Source: Zestomonas insulae (lineage in GTDB: Bacteria > Pseudomonadota > Gammaproteobacteria > Pseudomonadales > Pseudomonadaceae). Taken from it: a stretch of DNA of 64,000 bases. Within the stretch, counting starts at the first letter, position 1. Each line of letters opens with the position of its first letter. The notes under the pieces are model-generated. The model searched no databases. It had not been told where the DNA came from and saw nothing but the letters and a program-made list of their open reading frames with translations. Below, piece after piece: positions 41,802 to 50,128 of this stretch. A program made the position numbers and the translations under genes. Location of the stretch: contig NZ_JAFEUP010000006.1 of NCBI RefSeq assembly GCF_016901015.1, positions 1 through 64,000 of the forward strand, written 5' to 3'.

Positions 41802-42320
41802 TCAGTTGGCGGGCAGCTCGTAGGGGTAGATTTTGCTCGCCTCCAGGCGGTAGCCGGCATCGGCGATCTCGCTGCTGCTGGCCTCGACCCGCAGCGGCCC
41901 CTCGACCCAGAACGGCTGGTACAGCGCATCGACCTGCACGCCTAGTTCGGTGCTGACATGGACGATCTGGTTCGACGGCGGTGGCGGCACGTGGATGCAG
42001 GCGCCGAAGTAGGGCACCAGGAGAAAGTCGGTCACCCGACCTTCCTCGCTGACGTCGAGCGGCACGATGTAGCCCGGCAGCTTGATCTGCTGGCCGTCCA
42101 GCGCGGCCACCACCGGTGCGCTCGGCGCCTGCTGCTTGGCTGCCGGCGCGGCCTCGGCGGCCAGCGCATCGCCGAGTTGCGCCAGGTCGTGCAGCGGTGC
42201 CGGCGCTTGCTCCTGCGGCGGCGCGTCCGCCGGAATCATCTCCGACCAGGTCAGCTCGCGCGGCTCGGCCGCCCAGGCAGTGCCGAGCAGCAACGGGACC
42301 AGCAGCAGGCAACGCAACAT
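41802..42320 (-). CDS. DUF3299-type secreted protein of the zinc operon
   Basis: 172 residues from ATG 42320, with GAGGAGTCC upstream. The signal peptide is MLRCLLLVPLLLGTAWA. The conserved part reads VAALDGQQIKLPGYIVPLD, then FLLVPYFGACIHVPPPPSNQIV, a pattern shared by DUF3299 proteins. The cysteine-histidine pair in CIHVPPPP could bind metal or haem; this is inference. It is the last gene of the operon led by the ZrgA-like gene, 11 bases past the permease. Function unknown. Confidence 0.75.
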   Translation of the reverse strand: MLRCLLLVPLLLGTAWAAEPRELTWSEMIPADAPPQEQAPAPLHDLAQLGDALAAEAAPAAKQQAPSAPVVAALDGQQIKLPGYIVPLDVSEEGRVTDFLLVPYFGACIHVPPPPSNQIVHVSTELGVQVDALYQPFWVEGPLRVEASSSEIADAGYRLEASKIYPYELPAN

Positions 42321-42331
42321 CGCAGGACTCC

Positions 42332-43597
42332 TCACAGGCGAATCGACAGACCGTCGGCCAGCGACTGGCGATAGGCGCGCCAGGCCGGCACCACGCCCAT
42401 CAGCAGGGCGGCGGCCAGGATAGCGCCGAGCAGCGTCCACTCATAGGCGCTCGGCAGTGCCAGCGGCAGGTACAGGCCGTACTGTGCCTGCACATAGCCC
42501 TGGCTGGCGGCGATTGCCAGGTACAGCAGCGCCACGCCCAGCAGCACGCCGGCCAGCGCCAGGGCGAAGGCCTCGAGGACCAGCAGGCAGGCGACCTGCC
42601 AGGGCCGCGCGCCGACCGAGCGGAGGATGGCCATCTCGCGGCGCCGCTCGTTGAGGCTGGTGAGGATCGCGGTGAGCATGCCGATCAAGCCGGTTAGCAC
42701 GACGAACAGCGAGACCACGAACAGCGCCTTCTCGGCGGTGCCCATCAGGCTCCACAGCTCCTGCAGGGCAACCCCGGGCAGGATCGCCAGCAGCGGCTCG
42801 CCGCGGTACTCGTTGATCTCGCGTTGCACGGCGAAGGTGGCGATCTTGCTGTTCAGACCGAGCAGCACCGCGGTGATTGCCGTGGGCGTCAGGTCCAGGT
42901 GGCGCGCCTGCTCGGCGCTGACCTTGCCGCCGCCGCGCGCCGGCACACCGTTCTGCCAGTCGATGTGCAGCGCTTCCATGCCGGCCAGGCTGATGTGCAG
43001 GGTGCGATCGACCGGCGTGCCGGTGCGGGCGAGGATGCCGACCACGCGGAACGGTTTGTCGTCGTGCTGCACCAGGCTGATCGTGGCCACGCCATGGGCC
43101 AGCACTACCTGGTCGCCGAGCCGGTAGTGCAGCGCGTCGGCCACTTCGGCGCCGAGCACCACCTCGAACGGATCGCTGGCGAAGGCGCGTCCGCTCTGCA
43201 GTTGCAGCGGCTGGCCGCGGCCGTAGCGGTAGTGCTCGAAGTAGGCGGCGCTGGTGCCCAGCACCCGGTAACCACGGTGCGAGTCACCGAGCGAGAGCGG
43301 AATCGCCCACTTCACCCGCGGACTGGCGGCGAGCTGCTCGAAGCTGCTCCAGCGAATGTTGTTGGTGGCATTGCCGATGCGGAACACCGAGTACAGCAGC
43401 AGGTTCACCGAGCCCGAGCGCGCGCCGACGATCAAGTCGGTGCCGCTGATGGTGCTGGCGAAACTGGCTCGCGCCTCGGTGCGCACCCGCTCGACGGCGA
43501 GCAGCAGGCACACCGACAGGGCGATGGCGAAGACCGTGAGGCAGGCGGTGAAGCGGCGATTGTTCAGGCTCGCCAGGGCCAGACGCAGCAGGTACAT
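42332..43597 (-). CDS. ABC transporter permease, FtsX/MacB type
   Basis: 421 residues from ATG 43597 (MYLLRLALASLNNRRFTACLTV). One hydrophobic helix near 20-40 is followed by a large periplasmic domain and three C-terminal helices near 275-410 (VVSLFVVLTGLIGMLTAILTSLNERRREMAILRSVGA contains the coupling segment). This is the four-helix FtsX topology of the type VII (MacB) family, which moves substrates by mechanotransmission rather than through a channel. Paired with the ATPase two bases upstream. The substrate is unproven; zinc-related by context. Confidence 0.85.
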   Translation of the reverse strand: MYLLRLALASLNNRRFTACLTVFAIALSVCLLLAVERVRTEARASFASTISGTDLIVGARSGSVNLLLYSVFRIGNATNNIRWSSFEQLAASPRVKWAIPLSLGDSHRGYRVLGTSAAYFEHYRYGRGQPLQLQSGRAFASDPFEVVLGAEVADALHYRLGDQVVLAHGVATISLVQHDDKPFRVVGILARTGTPVDRTLHISLAGMEALHIDWQNGVPARGGGKVSAEQARHLDLTPTAITAVLLGLNSKIATFAVQREINEYRGEPLLAILPGVALQELWSLMGTAEKALFVVSLFVVLTGLIGMLTAILTSLNERRREMAILRSVGARPWQVACLLVLEAFALALAGVLLGVALLYLAIAASQGYVQAQYGLYLPLALPSAYEWTLLGAILAAALLMGVVPAWRAYRQSLADGLSIRL

Positions 43598-43599
43598 GC

Positions 43600-44307
43600 T
43601 CAGATTCCTAGCGGGCGCGCGGCGCGATTGAGTTCGGCCAGCGACAGGCTGCGGTCGAACAGCGGTGCCAGGCCCTGATCGTGGCTGACGAACAGCAGGC
43701 TGGCGCCGGCCTCGCGGCATTCGGCGAAGAGCAGGCGCAGGAAGGCCTCGCGTGCGTCGCTGTCGAGCGCCGAGGTCGGTTCGTCGGCGATCACCAGTTC
43801 CGGCTGGCCGATCAGCGCGCGGGCGGCGGCGACGCGCTGCTGCTGGCCGATCGACAGCGCATCGGCGCGCCGCTCGAGCAGCGCGGTGCTGAGGCCGAGG
43901 TGCTCGAGCAGCGTGGCGGCCGCGGCGTCGACGCTGCCGTGGCGCTGGCGCGCGCGCGCCGCCCGCAACGGCGAGAAGTGGCAGGGCAGCTCGACGTTGT
44001 CGCGCACCGAGAGAAACGGCAGCAGGTTGAACTGCTGGAAGATGTAGCCGGTGTGGTCGACCCGGAAACGGTCGCGCGCGCCCGCGCGCATGGTCCCCAG
44101 CTCCGTGCCGAGCAGCCGCACGCTGCCGCGACCGGCGCGCTGCACGCCGCCGAGCAGGCCGAGCAGGGTGGTCTTGCCGCTGCCGCTGGGGCCCTTGAGG
44201 AACAGGGTTTCGCCGCGCTCGAGGCGGAACTGTGGGATGTCCAGCAACTCGTCCTGGCCGGGCCAGGCGAAGCCGAGGTCGCTGATTTCAAGCAAGGCTG
44301 AGGACAT
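43600..44307 (-). CDS. ABC transporter ATP-binding protein, MacB/LolD type
   Basis: 235 residues. Walker A is GPSGSGKT at 39-46, the Q loop is FQQFN, the signature is the variant LSIGQQQRV, and Walker B is LVIADEPTSALD. The switch histidine lies in LLFVSHD. It drives the adjacent FtsX-type permease. Position between the ZrgA-like gene and the permease matches the Zur-controlled cluster PA4063-PA4066 as I recall it from P. aeruginosa. Confidence 0.9.
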   Translation of the reverse strand: MSSALLEISDLGFAWPGQDELLDIPQFRLERGETLFLKGPSGSGKTTLLGLLGGVQRAGRGSVRLLGTELGTMRAGARDRFRVDHTGYIFQQFNLLPFLSVRDNVELPCHFSPLRAARARQRHGSVDAAAATLLEHLGLSTALLERRADALSIGQQQRVAAARALIGQPELVIADEPTSALDSDAREAFLRLLFAECREAGASLLFVSHDQGLAPLFDRSLSLAELNRAARPLGI

Positions 44308-44362
44308 GGTGATCTCTGCAGGGGACGCGTCGGCGCGGACGTGCCGAAATAGCGCGGTGCGC

Positions 44363-44914
44363 TCAGAACGTCAGGCGCGGATTGCTCGGGGTCAGCTCGG
44401 CACCCAGCTGGCCGGCCGGGCCGATCAGCTGCACGGCGATCTTGCTGGTGCCCGGAAAGTGCCGGAAGAAGCCGCTGAGGTCCAGCGCCTTGAGCTGCTG
44501 TGGCTGGGCGCAAGTCAGCTGGTAGCTGGCGTCGATGTCGCTGTGCGCGTGGCCGGTGTGCTCGTCAGCAGCGGGTGCCGCGCCGAACAGCGGGCTGTCC
44601 AGGCGCTGCTCGTGCACTTGGCAAGTTGCGGCGCTATCCAGGCCGAACAGGCCAAGGGGGTGCTCAAGCAAGGTGCGGGCGGCAGCGACCTTGGCCTGGT
44701 CGGCCTCGCTGCTGGCGGCGTGCTCGAAACCGACGAGATTGATCGCCGGGCTCTCCAGCGCCAGTTCCAGCATCTCGCCTTCGAAGGCCACGTTCAGCGT
44801 GGCGGTGCCATGCTCGTGCTTGCCCAGGCTGGCGTGCTCGTCATGGTCGTCATGCGCCAGCGCGGCGGTTAGGGGTAGCAGGGTGAAGGGCAGGGCAAGC
44901 AGCAGGCGGCGCAT
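44363..44914 (-). CDS. Periplasmic zinc-binding protein, ZrgA/DUF2796 family
   Basis: 183 residues with signal peptide MRRLLLALPFTLLPLTAALA. The mature N-terminus is histidine-rich (HDDHDEHASLGKHEHG, residues 21-36), with a second cluster DEHTGHAHSD further on, both fit for metal binding. ALDLSGFFRHFPGT is typical of the family. It leads a four-gene operon and sits just behind a Zur-like box, so it is probably made when zinc is scarce. Whether it delivers zinc to the following ABC system is inference. Confidence 0.85.
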   Translation of the reverse strand: MRRLLLALPFTLLPLTAALAHDDHDEHASLGKHEHGTATLNVAFEGEMLELALESPAINLVGFEHAASSEADQAKVAAARTLLEHPLGLFGLDSAATCQVHEQRLDSPLFGAAPAADEHTGHAHSDIDASYQLTCAQPQQLKALDLSGFFRHFPGTSKIAVQLIGPAGQLGAELTPSNPRLTF

Positions 44915-44940
44915 GGAGAATCTCCGGCAACGAATTTGTT

Positions 44941-44957
44941 TTGTTACGTTATAACAA
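44941..44957 (-). promoter_or_regulatory. Zur-like operator of the zinc operon
   Basis: On the minus strand the site reads TTGTTATAACGTAACAA, an inverted repeat with a core GTTATA-AC-GTAAC. It differs by one base from the Zur consensus GTTATA-N2-ATAAC. It lies 27 bases before the ZrgA-like start, where it would cover the promoter. Confidence 0.7.
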
Positions 44958-45028
44958 GTTTTTGCCGACGGCTAGCCCTGCCAGCGGCCGCGTGGGAGCA
45001 TGCGCGGCAAATGCGTGGAGGGCAGACG

Positions 45029-45367
45029 ATGCTGCGGATTCGAGGAACGATCGGCGACTGGCCGGTGGATCTCAGTGTGGAGATGGACGAGGCCGACTGG
45101 CGTGACCTGGCGGCGCAGCTGCCGGCCGCGGTGAGCGAGGCGTTACCGCGGGTGGCCTCGGCGCCGGCCAGCGATGCGCTGTGGCAGACGGCACTGGACC
45201 TGCTGCGCCAGGCTGGGGAGATGGAGGGCACCGCGCTGCTCGAGGCGCTGGAAGCGCTGACCGGCAACGCCGCGGCGGGCAAGCGCCTGCTGGTGCGGCT
45301 GCGCCACTGCCCGCAGGTGCAGATCGAAAGCGGCGCGGATACGCCGCTGTATCGCTGGGTCGGTTAG
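45029..45367 (+). CDS. Conserved hypothetical protein of the YbbN neighbourhood
   Basis: 112 residues from ATG 45029, preceded by GTGGAGGG. It begins MLRIRGTIGDWPVDLSVEMDE and is mostly helical, with hydrophobic leucine runs (ALWQTALDLLRQAGEMEG, LLEALEALTGN). No signal peptide, membrane segment or known catalytic motif is visible. A similar small protein lies next to the YbbN gene in P. aeruginosa. The gene is convergent with ybbN, and the stop codons overlap by four bases. No function can be given. Confidence 0.7.
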   Translation: MLRIRGTIGDWPVDLSVEMDEADWRDLAAQLPAAVSEALPRVASAPASDALWQTALDLLRQAGEMEGTALLEALEALTGNAAAGKRLLVRLRHCPQVQIESGADTPLYRWVG

Positions 45368-46236
45368 TACAGCGCCTGGTACAGCTTGCGGCGGTAGGCG
45401 ATCACCAGCGGGTGATCGCTGCCGAGCAGGTCGAACACCTGCAGCAGGGTCTTGTGCGGCAGGCCATCGGCGTAGCTGCGGTTGCGCACGAACAGCTTGA
45501 GCAACGCGTCGAGGGCCGCCTCGTATTGCTGCAGAGCGAGCTGGTGGATGGCCAGCTGGTAGCTGGCTTCGTCGTCGCCAGCGTTCTGCGCCAGGCGGCT
45601 CTTCAGCTCGGCGGCATCCGGCAGGTCGGCAACCTGGCGCAGGAAGGTCAATTGCGCCTTGGCAGCTGCCAGCGCCTGCTTGTGTTCGTCACCTTTCACC
45701 GCGTCCAGCACGGTGGCGGCTTCGCCCAGCTCACCGCGCTCGGCCAGGCAGCGCGCGTAGAGAATCAACGCCGCGGCGTTGCTGTTGTCCTCGCCGAGCA
45801 GTTGCTTGAGCAGGTTCTCCGCCTCGGCGAAGCGCCCGGCGGCGAACAGTTCCTGGGCAGCCACCAGCGGATCGCCGGCCTCCGGCGCCGGCAGCTGGAC
45901 GTGCGGCTCGAGCAGCGTGCGGATCGCCGATTCCGGCTGCGCGCCGGCAAAACCGTCGACCGGCTGGCCATCCTTGAACAGCACCACGGTGGGCAGGCTG
46001 CGGATGCCGAAGCGGGCGACGATGTCCTGCTCGATGTCGCAGTTGACCTTGGCCAGCAGCAGCTCGCCGCGGTACTCCTCGGTGATCTTCGCCAGCAGCG
46101 GCATCAGTGCCTTGCACGGCGCACACCAGTCGGCCCAGAAGTCGACCAGCACCGGCTTGTGGAAGGAGTTCTGGATCACTAGCTGATCGAAGCTGGCGGC
46201 TCCGGCGATATCGAAGATGTACGGGCTGTCGCTCAT
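45364..46236 (-). CDS. ybbN: Thioredoxin-fold co-chaperone YbbN (CnoX-like)
   Basis: 290 residues from ATG 46236 (MSDSPYIFDIAGAASF). The N-terminal thioredoxin domain has an intact WCAPC at 37-41, unlike E. coli CnoX, which lacks the first cysteine. The rest forms TPR-like helical repeats from about residue 120 (LVAAQELFAAGRFAEAENLL). The family works with chaperones and protects against oxidation; the intact CXXC suggests reductase activity too. The long open frame beyond the start is antisense to the methyltransferase region. Confidence 0.9.
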   Translation of the reverse strand: MSDSPYIFDIAGAASFDQLVIQNSFHKPVLVDFWADWCAPCKALMPLLAKITEEYRGELLLAKVNCDIEQDIVARFGIRSLPTVVLFKDGQPVDGFAGAQPESAIRTLLEPHVQLPAPEAGDPLVAAQELFAAGRFAEAENLLKQLLGEDNSNAAALILYARCLAERGELGEAATVLDAVKGDEHKQALAAAKAQLTFLRQVADLPDAAELKSRLAQNAGDDEASYQLAIHQLALQQYEAALDALLKLFVRNRSYADGLPHKTLLQVFDLLGSDHPLVIAYRRKLYQALY

Positions 46237-46304
46237 GGTTGGTCTCGAATGGGGCGCGATGGATGCGACTATAAATGCGGGCGCCGGCTCACGGATACAA
46301 GGCG

Positions 46305-46961
46305 TCAGGCGCGCCGCGCGTGGTACAGGCTGACTCGGCGGAATTCCGCCGGCTCGGCGAGGTCCGGCCAGGTACAGGCGTCGAGCACGGCGAGGCATTG
46401 GTACAGCGGGTGCTGGAAGTCGCGCACCCGCGAATCGGCGACCAGCGCCTCGCGGCCCCGGCTGAGGAACTGGTCGAGCAGCGGCAGGTTGGCGCGGTCG
46501 TAGAGCACGTCGGCGACGATGATCAAATCGAAACGGTCGGCTTCGGCGAAGAAGTCCGCCGAATAGCTCAGCGTCACGTCGTTCAGCGCGGCGTTGGCGC
46601 GGCACGCTTCGAGCGCCACCGGGTCGAGGTCGCAGGCCACCACTTCCGCCGCGCCGGCCTTGGCCGCGGCGATCGCCGCTACCCCGGAGCCGGCGCCGAA
46701 ATCCAGTACGCGCTTGCCGCGCACCCACTCCGGGCGCTCGGCCAGCCAGCGCGCCAGGACCAGGCCGCTGGCCCAGCAGAAGCACCAGTACGGCGGCTCC
46801 TCGAGGATCAGCCGGGTTTCTTCCGGGCTGAACGCGCGGTCCATGTTCTGTTCGTCGATCAGCCACAGGCGCAGGTCGGTACCCGGCAGCGGGCTGGCGA
46901 CCAGGCGGGCGTCACCGAGCAGCTGCTGCAGCTCGGCCTGCAGGCGGGCCGGGGCGGTCAC
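46305..46961 (-). CDS. Class I SAM-dependent methyltransferase (ETFB/PrmA-like)
   Basis: 218 residues. Motif I is VLDFGAGSGVAAIAAA at 85-100, and the acidic residue binding SAM is in VVACDLDPVALEACRANA. The segment WCFCWASGLVLARWL upstream matches lysine methyltransferases of the METTL20/ETFB group, so a protein lysine target is plausible but unproven. Its stop overlaps the start of the lipoprotein gene's partner by four bases (ATGA), indicating an operon. Confidence 0.85.
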   Translation of the reverse strand: MTAPARLQAELQQLLGDARLVASPLPGTDLRLWLIDEQNMDRAFSPEETRLILEEPPYWCFCWASGLVLARWLAERPEWVRGKRVLDFGAGSGVAAIAAAKAGAAEVVACDLDPVALEACRANAALNDVTLSYSADFFAEADRFDLIIVADVLYDRANLPLLDQFLSRGREALVADSRVRDFQHPLYQCLAVLDACTWPDLAEPAEFRRVSLYHARRA

Positions 46962-47398
46962 GGCGCGGTCACCAAGGGCAGTTCGCCGAGGCTCTGGTTC
47001 TGCGCCTGAACGATGCGCTGCGGCGGCAGGTGCAGGATCAGTTGGCCGGACTGGCTGACCCGCGCGCGCAGTTCGATGCGCGCGCCGGCGGGGAAGGATT
47101 CGGGGTTGAAGGTCAGGCGGAATGGCAGGGCCTGGCCGTTTCCGGTCAGCTCCAGGCTGCCGAGCAGCTGTTGCGGGCGGTCGCGCTCGTCGATCACCAG
47201 CAGGGCTATTTCCACCTGGCTGCCGGCCGGCGGGGTGCGCAGGCTGCCGCGCAGTTCGCGTAAATGCGCCGGCAGCGCAGGCTCGGCGGCGATCGCCGGC
47301 TTGGCCGGGGCGGCGGGTGGCGGTGCGGGCGTCGGCTCGCTGGCGCAGGCGACCAGCAGCAGGGTGGCGAGGCAGGCGAAAAGCGGGCGTGGCGGCAT
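46958..47398 (-). CDS. YbaY-type outer-membrane or periplasmic lipoprotein
   Basis: 146 residues from ATG 47398. The lipobox LLVAC (cysteine 18) follows a short signal (MPPRPLFACLATLLLVAC). A proline/alanine linker leads to a beta-rich domain (GSQVEIALLVIDERDRPQQLL, LPFRLTFNPESFPAGARIELRARV). This pattern matches YbaY/secretion-pilotin-like lipoproteins. Alanine follows the lipidated cysteine, so outer-membrane sorting is expected. It is translated before, and overlaps, the methyltransferase gene. Confidence 0.78.
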   Translation of the reverse strand: MPPRPLFACLATLLLVACASEPTPAPPPAAPAKPAIAAEPALPAHLRELRGSLRTPPAGSQVEIALLVIDERDRPQQLLGSLELTGNGQALPFRLTFNPESFPAGARIELRARVSQSGQLILHLPPQRIVQAQNQSLGELPLVTAP

Positions 47399-47513
47399 GG
47401 CAGTCCTATGGCGAAATGGACGGGCGGGCGCCTGTATACCGCAAAGCGCCTGCCTTGTCTTGCCGTCGCGATGCGCTACCATGGCCGCTCCATCCCGCCG
47501 TGCCCGACTTTCT

Positions 47514-47978
47514 ATGCATTGCCCATTCTGCTCCGCCAATGACACCAAAGTGATCGACTCACGCCTGGTCGCCGAAGGCGAGCAGGTACGCCGCCGCCGC
47601 GAATGCCTAGCCTGCGGCGAGCGCTTCACCACCTTCGAGACCGCCGAACTGGTGATGCCGCGCCTGATCAAGCAGGACGGCGCGCGGCAGCCGTTCGACG
47701 AAGACAAGCTGCGTGCCGGCATGCAGCGCGCGCTGGAGAAGCGCCCGGTGAGCCTCGAGCGGCTCGACGCGGCGATCGGCTATATCAAGCACCAGCTGCG
47801 CGCCACCGGCGAGCGCGAGATCAAGTCGCGGGTCCTCGGCGAACTGGTGATGGCCGAGCTGCAGAAGCTCGATGAAGTTGCTTACATCCGCTTCGCCTCG
47901 GTGTACCGGCGCTTCCAGGACCTCAACGAGTTCCGCGAGGAAATCGACCGCCTGGCCCGCGAGCCGGCGAAAGAATGA
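47514..47978 (+). CDS. nrdR: Transcriptional repressor NrdR
   Basis: NrdR senses ATP/dATP and represses ribonucleotide reductase genes. The 154 residues start at ATG 47514 (MHCPFCSANDTKVIDSR). The zinc ribbon uses C3, C6, C31 and C34 (CLACGERFTTFE), and the ATP-cone follows from about residue 49 (PRLIKQDGARQPFDEDKL). It overlaps ribD by four bases, the usual nrdR-ribD arrangement in gammaproteobacteria. Confidence 0.96.
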   Translation: MHCPFCSANDTKVIDSRLVAEGEQVRRRRECLACGERFTTFETAELVMPRLIKQDGARQPFDEDKLRAGMQRALEKRPVSLERLDAAIGYIKHQLRATGEREIKSRVLGELVMAELQKLDEVAYIRFASVYRRFQDLNEFREEIDRLAREPAKE

Positions 47979-49108
47979 GCCTGGCTGCGCAGGACGCAGT
48001 GGACGTGCGCTACATGGCGCGCGCCCTGGAGCTGGCGCGCAAGGGCCTGTATTCGACCCACCCCAACCCGCGCGTCGGCTGCGTGATCGTGCGTGACGGG
48101 CAGGTCGTCGGGGAAGGCTGGCACGCCCGCGCCGGCGAGCCGCACGCCGAGGTGCACGCGCTGCGCCAGGCCGGCGAGCGGGCACGCGGCGCCACCGCCT
48201 ACGTCACCCTGGAACCCTGCAGCCACCACGGGCGCACCCCGCCGTGCGCCGAGGCGCTGGTCGGCGCCGGCCTGGCGCGGGTGGTCGCGGCGATGCAGGA
48301 CCCCAATCCGCAGGTCGCCGGGCGCGGCCTGCTGCTGCTCGCCGAAGCCGGCATCGCCGTGCACAGCGGCGTGCTCGAGGCCGAGGCGCGCGAGCTCAAC
48401 GCTGGCTTCATCAAGCGCATGGAGCACGGCCTGCCGTTGGTGCGGATCAAGCTGGCGATGAGCCTGGACGGGCGCACGGCGATGGCCAGCGGCGAAAGCC
48501 AGTGGATCACCGGACCGGCCGCGCGCGCCGAAGTGCAGCGCCTGCGCGCGCGCTCCAGCGTGGTGCTGAGCGGTGCCGATACGGTGCTGGCCGATGCCGC
48601 ACGGCTCACCGTGCGCCCCGACGAGCTGGGCCTGAATGCCGAGCTGACCGCCCTGGCGGTGACCCGTCCGCCGCTGCGCGTGCTGGTCGACGGGCGCCTG
48701 CGGGTACCGCTCGACGCGCCGTTCTACCAGGCCGGCGCCGCCCTGGTGGCGACCTGTGCGGCCGCCGCGGCGCGCGATCGCTTCCTCGAGGAAGGCCACG
48801 AGCTGCTCGCCGTGCCCGGCAGCAACGGCCATGTCGACCTGCGTAAGCTGCTCGCCGAACTGGCCGCACGCGGCGCCAACGAGGTTCTGGTCGAGGCCGG
48901 ACCGCGTCTGGCCGGGGCCTTTGCGCGACTCGGGCTGGTCGACGAGTACCGTCTGTTTGTCGCCCCCAAACTGCTTGGTTCCAGCGCGCGACCGCTGCTC
49001 GAGCTGCCGCTGGCGCGCATGGCCGAGGCGCAGGACCTGCGCATTTGCGACATCCGTGCGGTCGGCGACGACTGGCAGATCACCGCGGTGCCCCAGCGCC
49101 CGTACTGA
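47975..49108 (+). CDS. ribD: Bifunctional riboflavin biosynthesis deaminase/reductase RibD
   Basis: RibD deaminates and then reduces the pyrimidine intermediate of riboflavin synthesis. The 377 residues have the deaminase domain with zinc ligands HAE at 57-59 and PCSHHGRTPPC (C82, C91). The reductase domain follows from about 150 (RIKLAMSLDGRTAMASGESQWITG). The ATG overlaps the nrdR stop (ATGA). The FMN riboswitch lies after, not before, this gene, so ribD is probably controlled apart from ribE-ribBA. Confidence 0.96.
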   Translation: MSLAAQDAVDVRYMARALELARKGLYSTHPNPRVGCVIVRDGQVVGEGWHARAGEPHAEVHALRQAGERARGATAYVTLEPCSHHGRTPPCAEALVGAGLARVVAAMQDPNPQVAGRGLLLLAEAGIAVHSGVLEAEARELNAGFIKRMEHGLPLVRIKLAMSLDGRTAMASGESQWITGPAARAEVQRLRARSSVVLSGADTVLADAARLTVRPDELGLNAELTALAVTRPPLRVLVDGRLRVPLDAPFYQAGAALVATCAAAAARDRFLEEGHELLAVPGSNGHVDLRKLLAELAARGANEVLVEAGPRLAGAFARLGLVDEYRLFVAPKLLGSSARPLLELPLARMAEAQDLRICDIRAVGDDWQITAVPQRPY

Positions 49109-49194
49109 TGGTGCGCCATGCACGGCGGTCATGCGGGTGCCAAGCGGCGGCGTTATGTGGTAAAAAGCGCGCTGTCACGCGAGTGACGAATACG

Positions 49195-49333
49195 TTCTCA
49201 GGGCGGGGTGCAATTCCCCACCGGCGGTAATGGCGCGCAACGCGTCTAGCCCGCGAGCGCCTTTCGCTGAAAGGGACAGCAGACCCGGTGTGATTCCGGG
49301 GCCGACGGTCATAGTCCGGATAAAGAGAGAACG
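49195..49333 (+). promoter_or_regulatory. FMN riboswitch (RFN element)
   Basis: The order of conserved boxes is complete: TCTCAGGGCGGGGTGCAATTCCC, then CCACCGGCGGTAATGG, AGCCCGCGAGCGC, a variable arm, GACAGCAGACCCGGTGTGATTCCGGGGCCGACGG as separate conserved pieces, and TAGTCCGGATAAAGAGAGAAC. It lies 122-260 bases ahead of ribE. FMN binding would lower expression of the genes downstream. It fills most of the 346-base gap after ribD. Confidence 0.95.
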
Positions 49334-49384
49334 GGATTGCCTCGCGGGCCGTGTGCCCGTGCTTGCTCCCCTTCGATCGATAGC

Positions 49385-49407
49385 CCTGTTTTGCTGAAAA
49401 ACAGGAG
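49385..49407 (+). promoter_or_regulatory. Expression-platform hairpin covering a ribosome-binding site
   Basis: CCTGTTTT (49385-49392) pairs with AAAACAGG (49398-49405) around GCTGA. The 3' arm overlaps AGGAG (49403-49407), the ribosome-binding site of a short leader frame. No T tract follows, so translational rather than transcriptional control is inferred. Confidence 0.5.
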
Positions 49408-49413
49408 TTGTTC

Positions 49414-49470
49414 ATGATGTTCCGTCTCACCCCGCTGCGCGCCCCGGAGGACCTATGTTCACCGGCATAA
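49414..49470 (+). CDS. Possible 18-residue leader peptide overlapping the ribE start
   Basis: ATGATG at 49414 opens a frame encoding MMFRLTPLRAPEDLCSPA and stops at TAA 49468-49470, 16 bases inside ribE. AGGAG lies six bases upstream, a better-spaced site than many genes here. Its translation would carry ribosomes onto the ribE start, and its site can be hidden by the hairpin at 49385-49405. No homology is known to me; it may be chance. Confidence 0.38.
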   Translation: MMFRLTPLRAPEDLCSPA

Positions 49471-50117
49471 TCGAAGCCATCGGCAGCATCCGCGCCCTGA
49501 CCCCGAAAGGCGGTGACGTGCGTGTCCAGGTCGCCACCGGCAAGCTCGACCTCAGCGACGTCAAGCTCGGCGACAGCATCGCCGTCAACGGCGTGTGCCT
49601 GACCGCCGTCGAACTGCCTGGCGACGGCTTCTGGGCCGACGTCAGCCGCGAGACCCTGGCGCGCACCGCGTTCATCGACCTCAAGCCCGGCAGCCGAGTC
49701 AACCTGGAAAAGGCCCTGACCCCGACCACCCGCCTCGGCGGCCACCTGGTCAGCGGTCACGTCGACGGCGTCGGCGAGATCGTGTCCCGCGAGGACAATG
49801 CCCGTGCCGTGCAATTCCGCATCCGCGCGCCGCGCGAACTGGCCAAGTACATCGCCCTCAAGGGTTCGATCACCGTCGACGGCACCAGCCTGACCGTCAA
49901 CGCGGTGAACGGCGCCGAGTTCGAGCTGACCATCGTGCCGCACACCCTGGCCGAGACCATCATGGTCGACTACCGCCCGGGCCGCCTGGTCAACCTCGAG
50001 GTCGACCTGCTGGCGCGCTACCTCGAGCGCCTGCTGCTCGGCGACAAGGCCGCCGAGCCCAGCGCGTCCGGCATCACCGAAGGCTTCCTGGCCGAACACG
50101 GCTACCTGAACAAGTAA
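49455..50117 (+). CDS. ribE: Riboflavin synthase alpha chain
   Basis: The enzyme makes riboflavin from two molecules of dimethyl-ribityl-lumazine. The 220 residues contain two tandem lumazine-binding repeats; the first begins MFTGIIEAIGSIRAL and contains GDSIAVNGVCLT, the second has GGHLVSGHVDGVGEI and GSITVDGTSLTVNAV. CGGAGGACCT precedes the ATG. It follows the FMN riboswitch and is 11 bases ahead of ribBA. Named ribC in some pseudomonads. Confidence 0.96.
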   Translation: MFTGIIEAIGSIRALTPKGGDVRVQVATGKLDLSDVKLGDSIAVNGVCLTAVELPGDGFWADVSRETLARTAFIDLKPGSRVNLEKALTPTTRLGGHLVSGHVDGVGEIVSREDNARAVQFRIRAPRELAKYIALKGSITVDGTSLTVNAVNGAEFELTIVPHTLAETIMVDYRPGRLVNLEVDLLARYLERLLLGDKAAEPSASGITEGFLAEHGYLNK

Positions 50118-50128
50118 GGAGACGCCCG

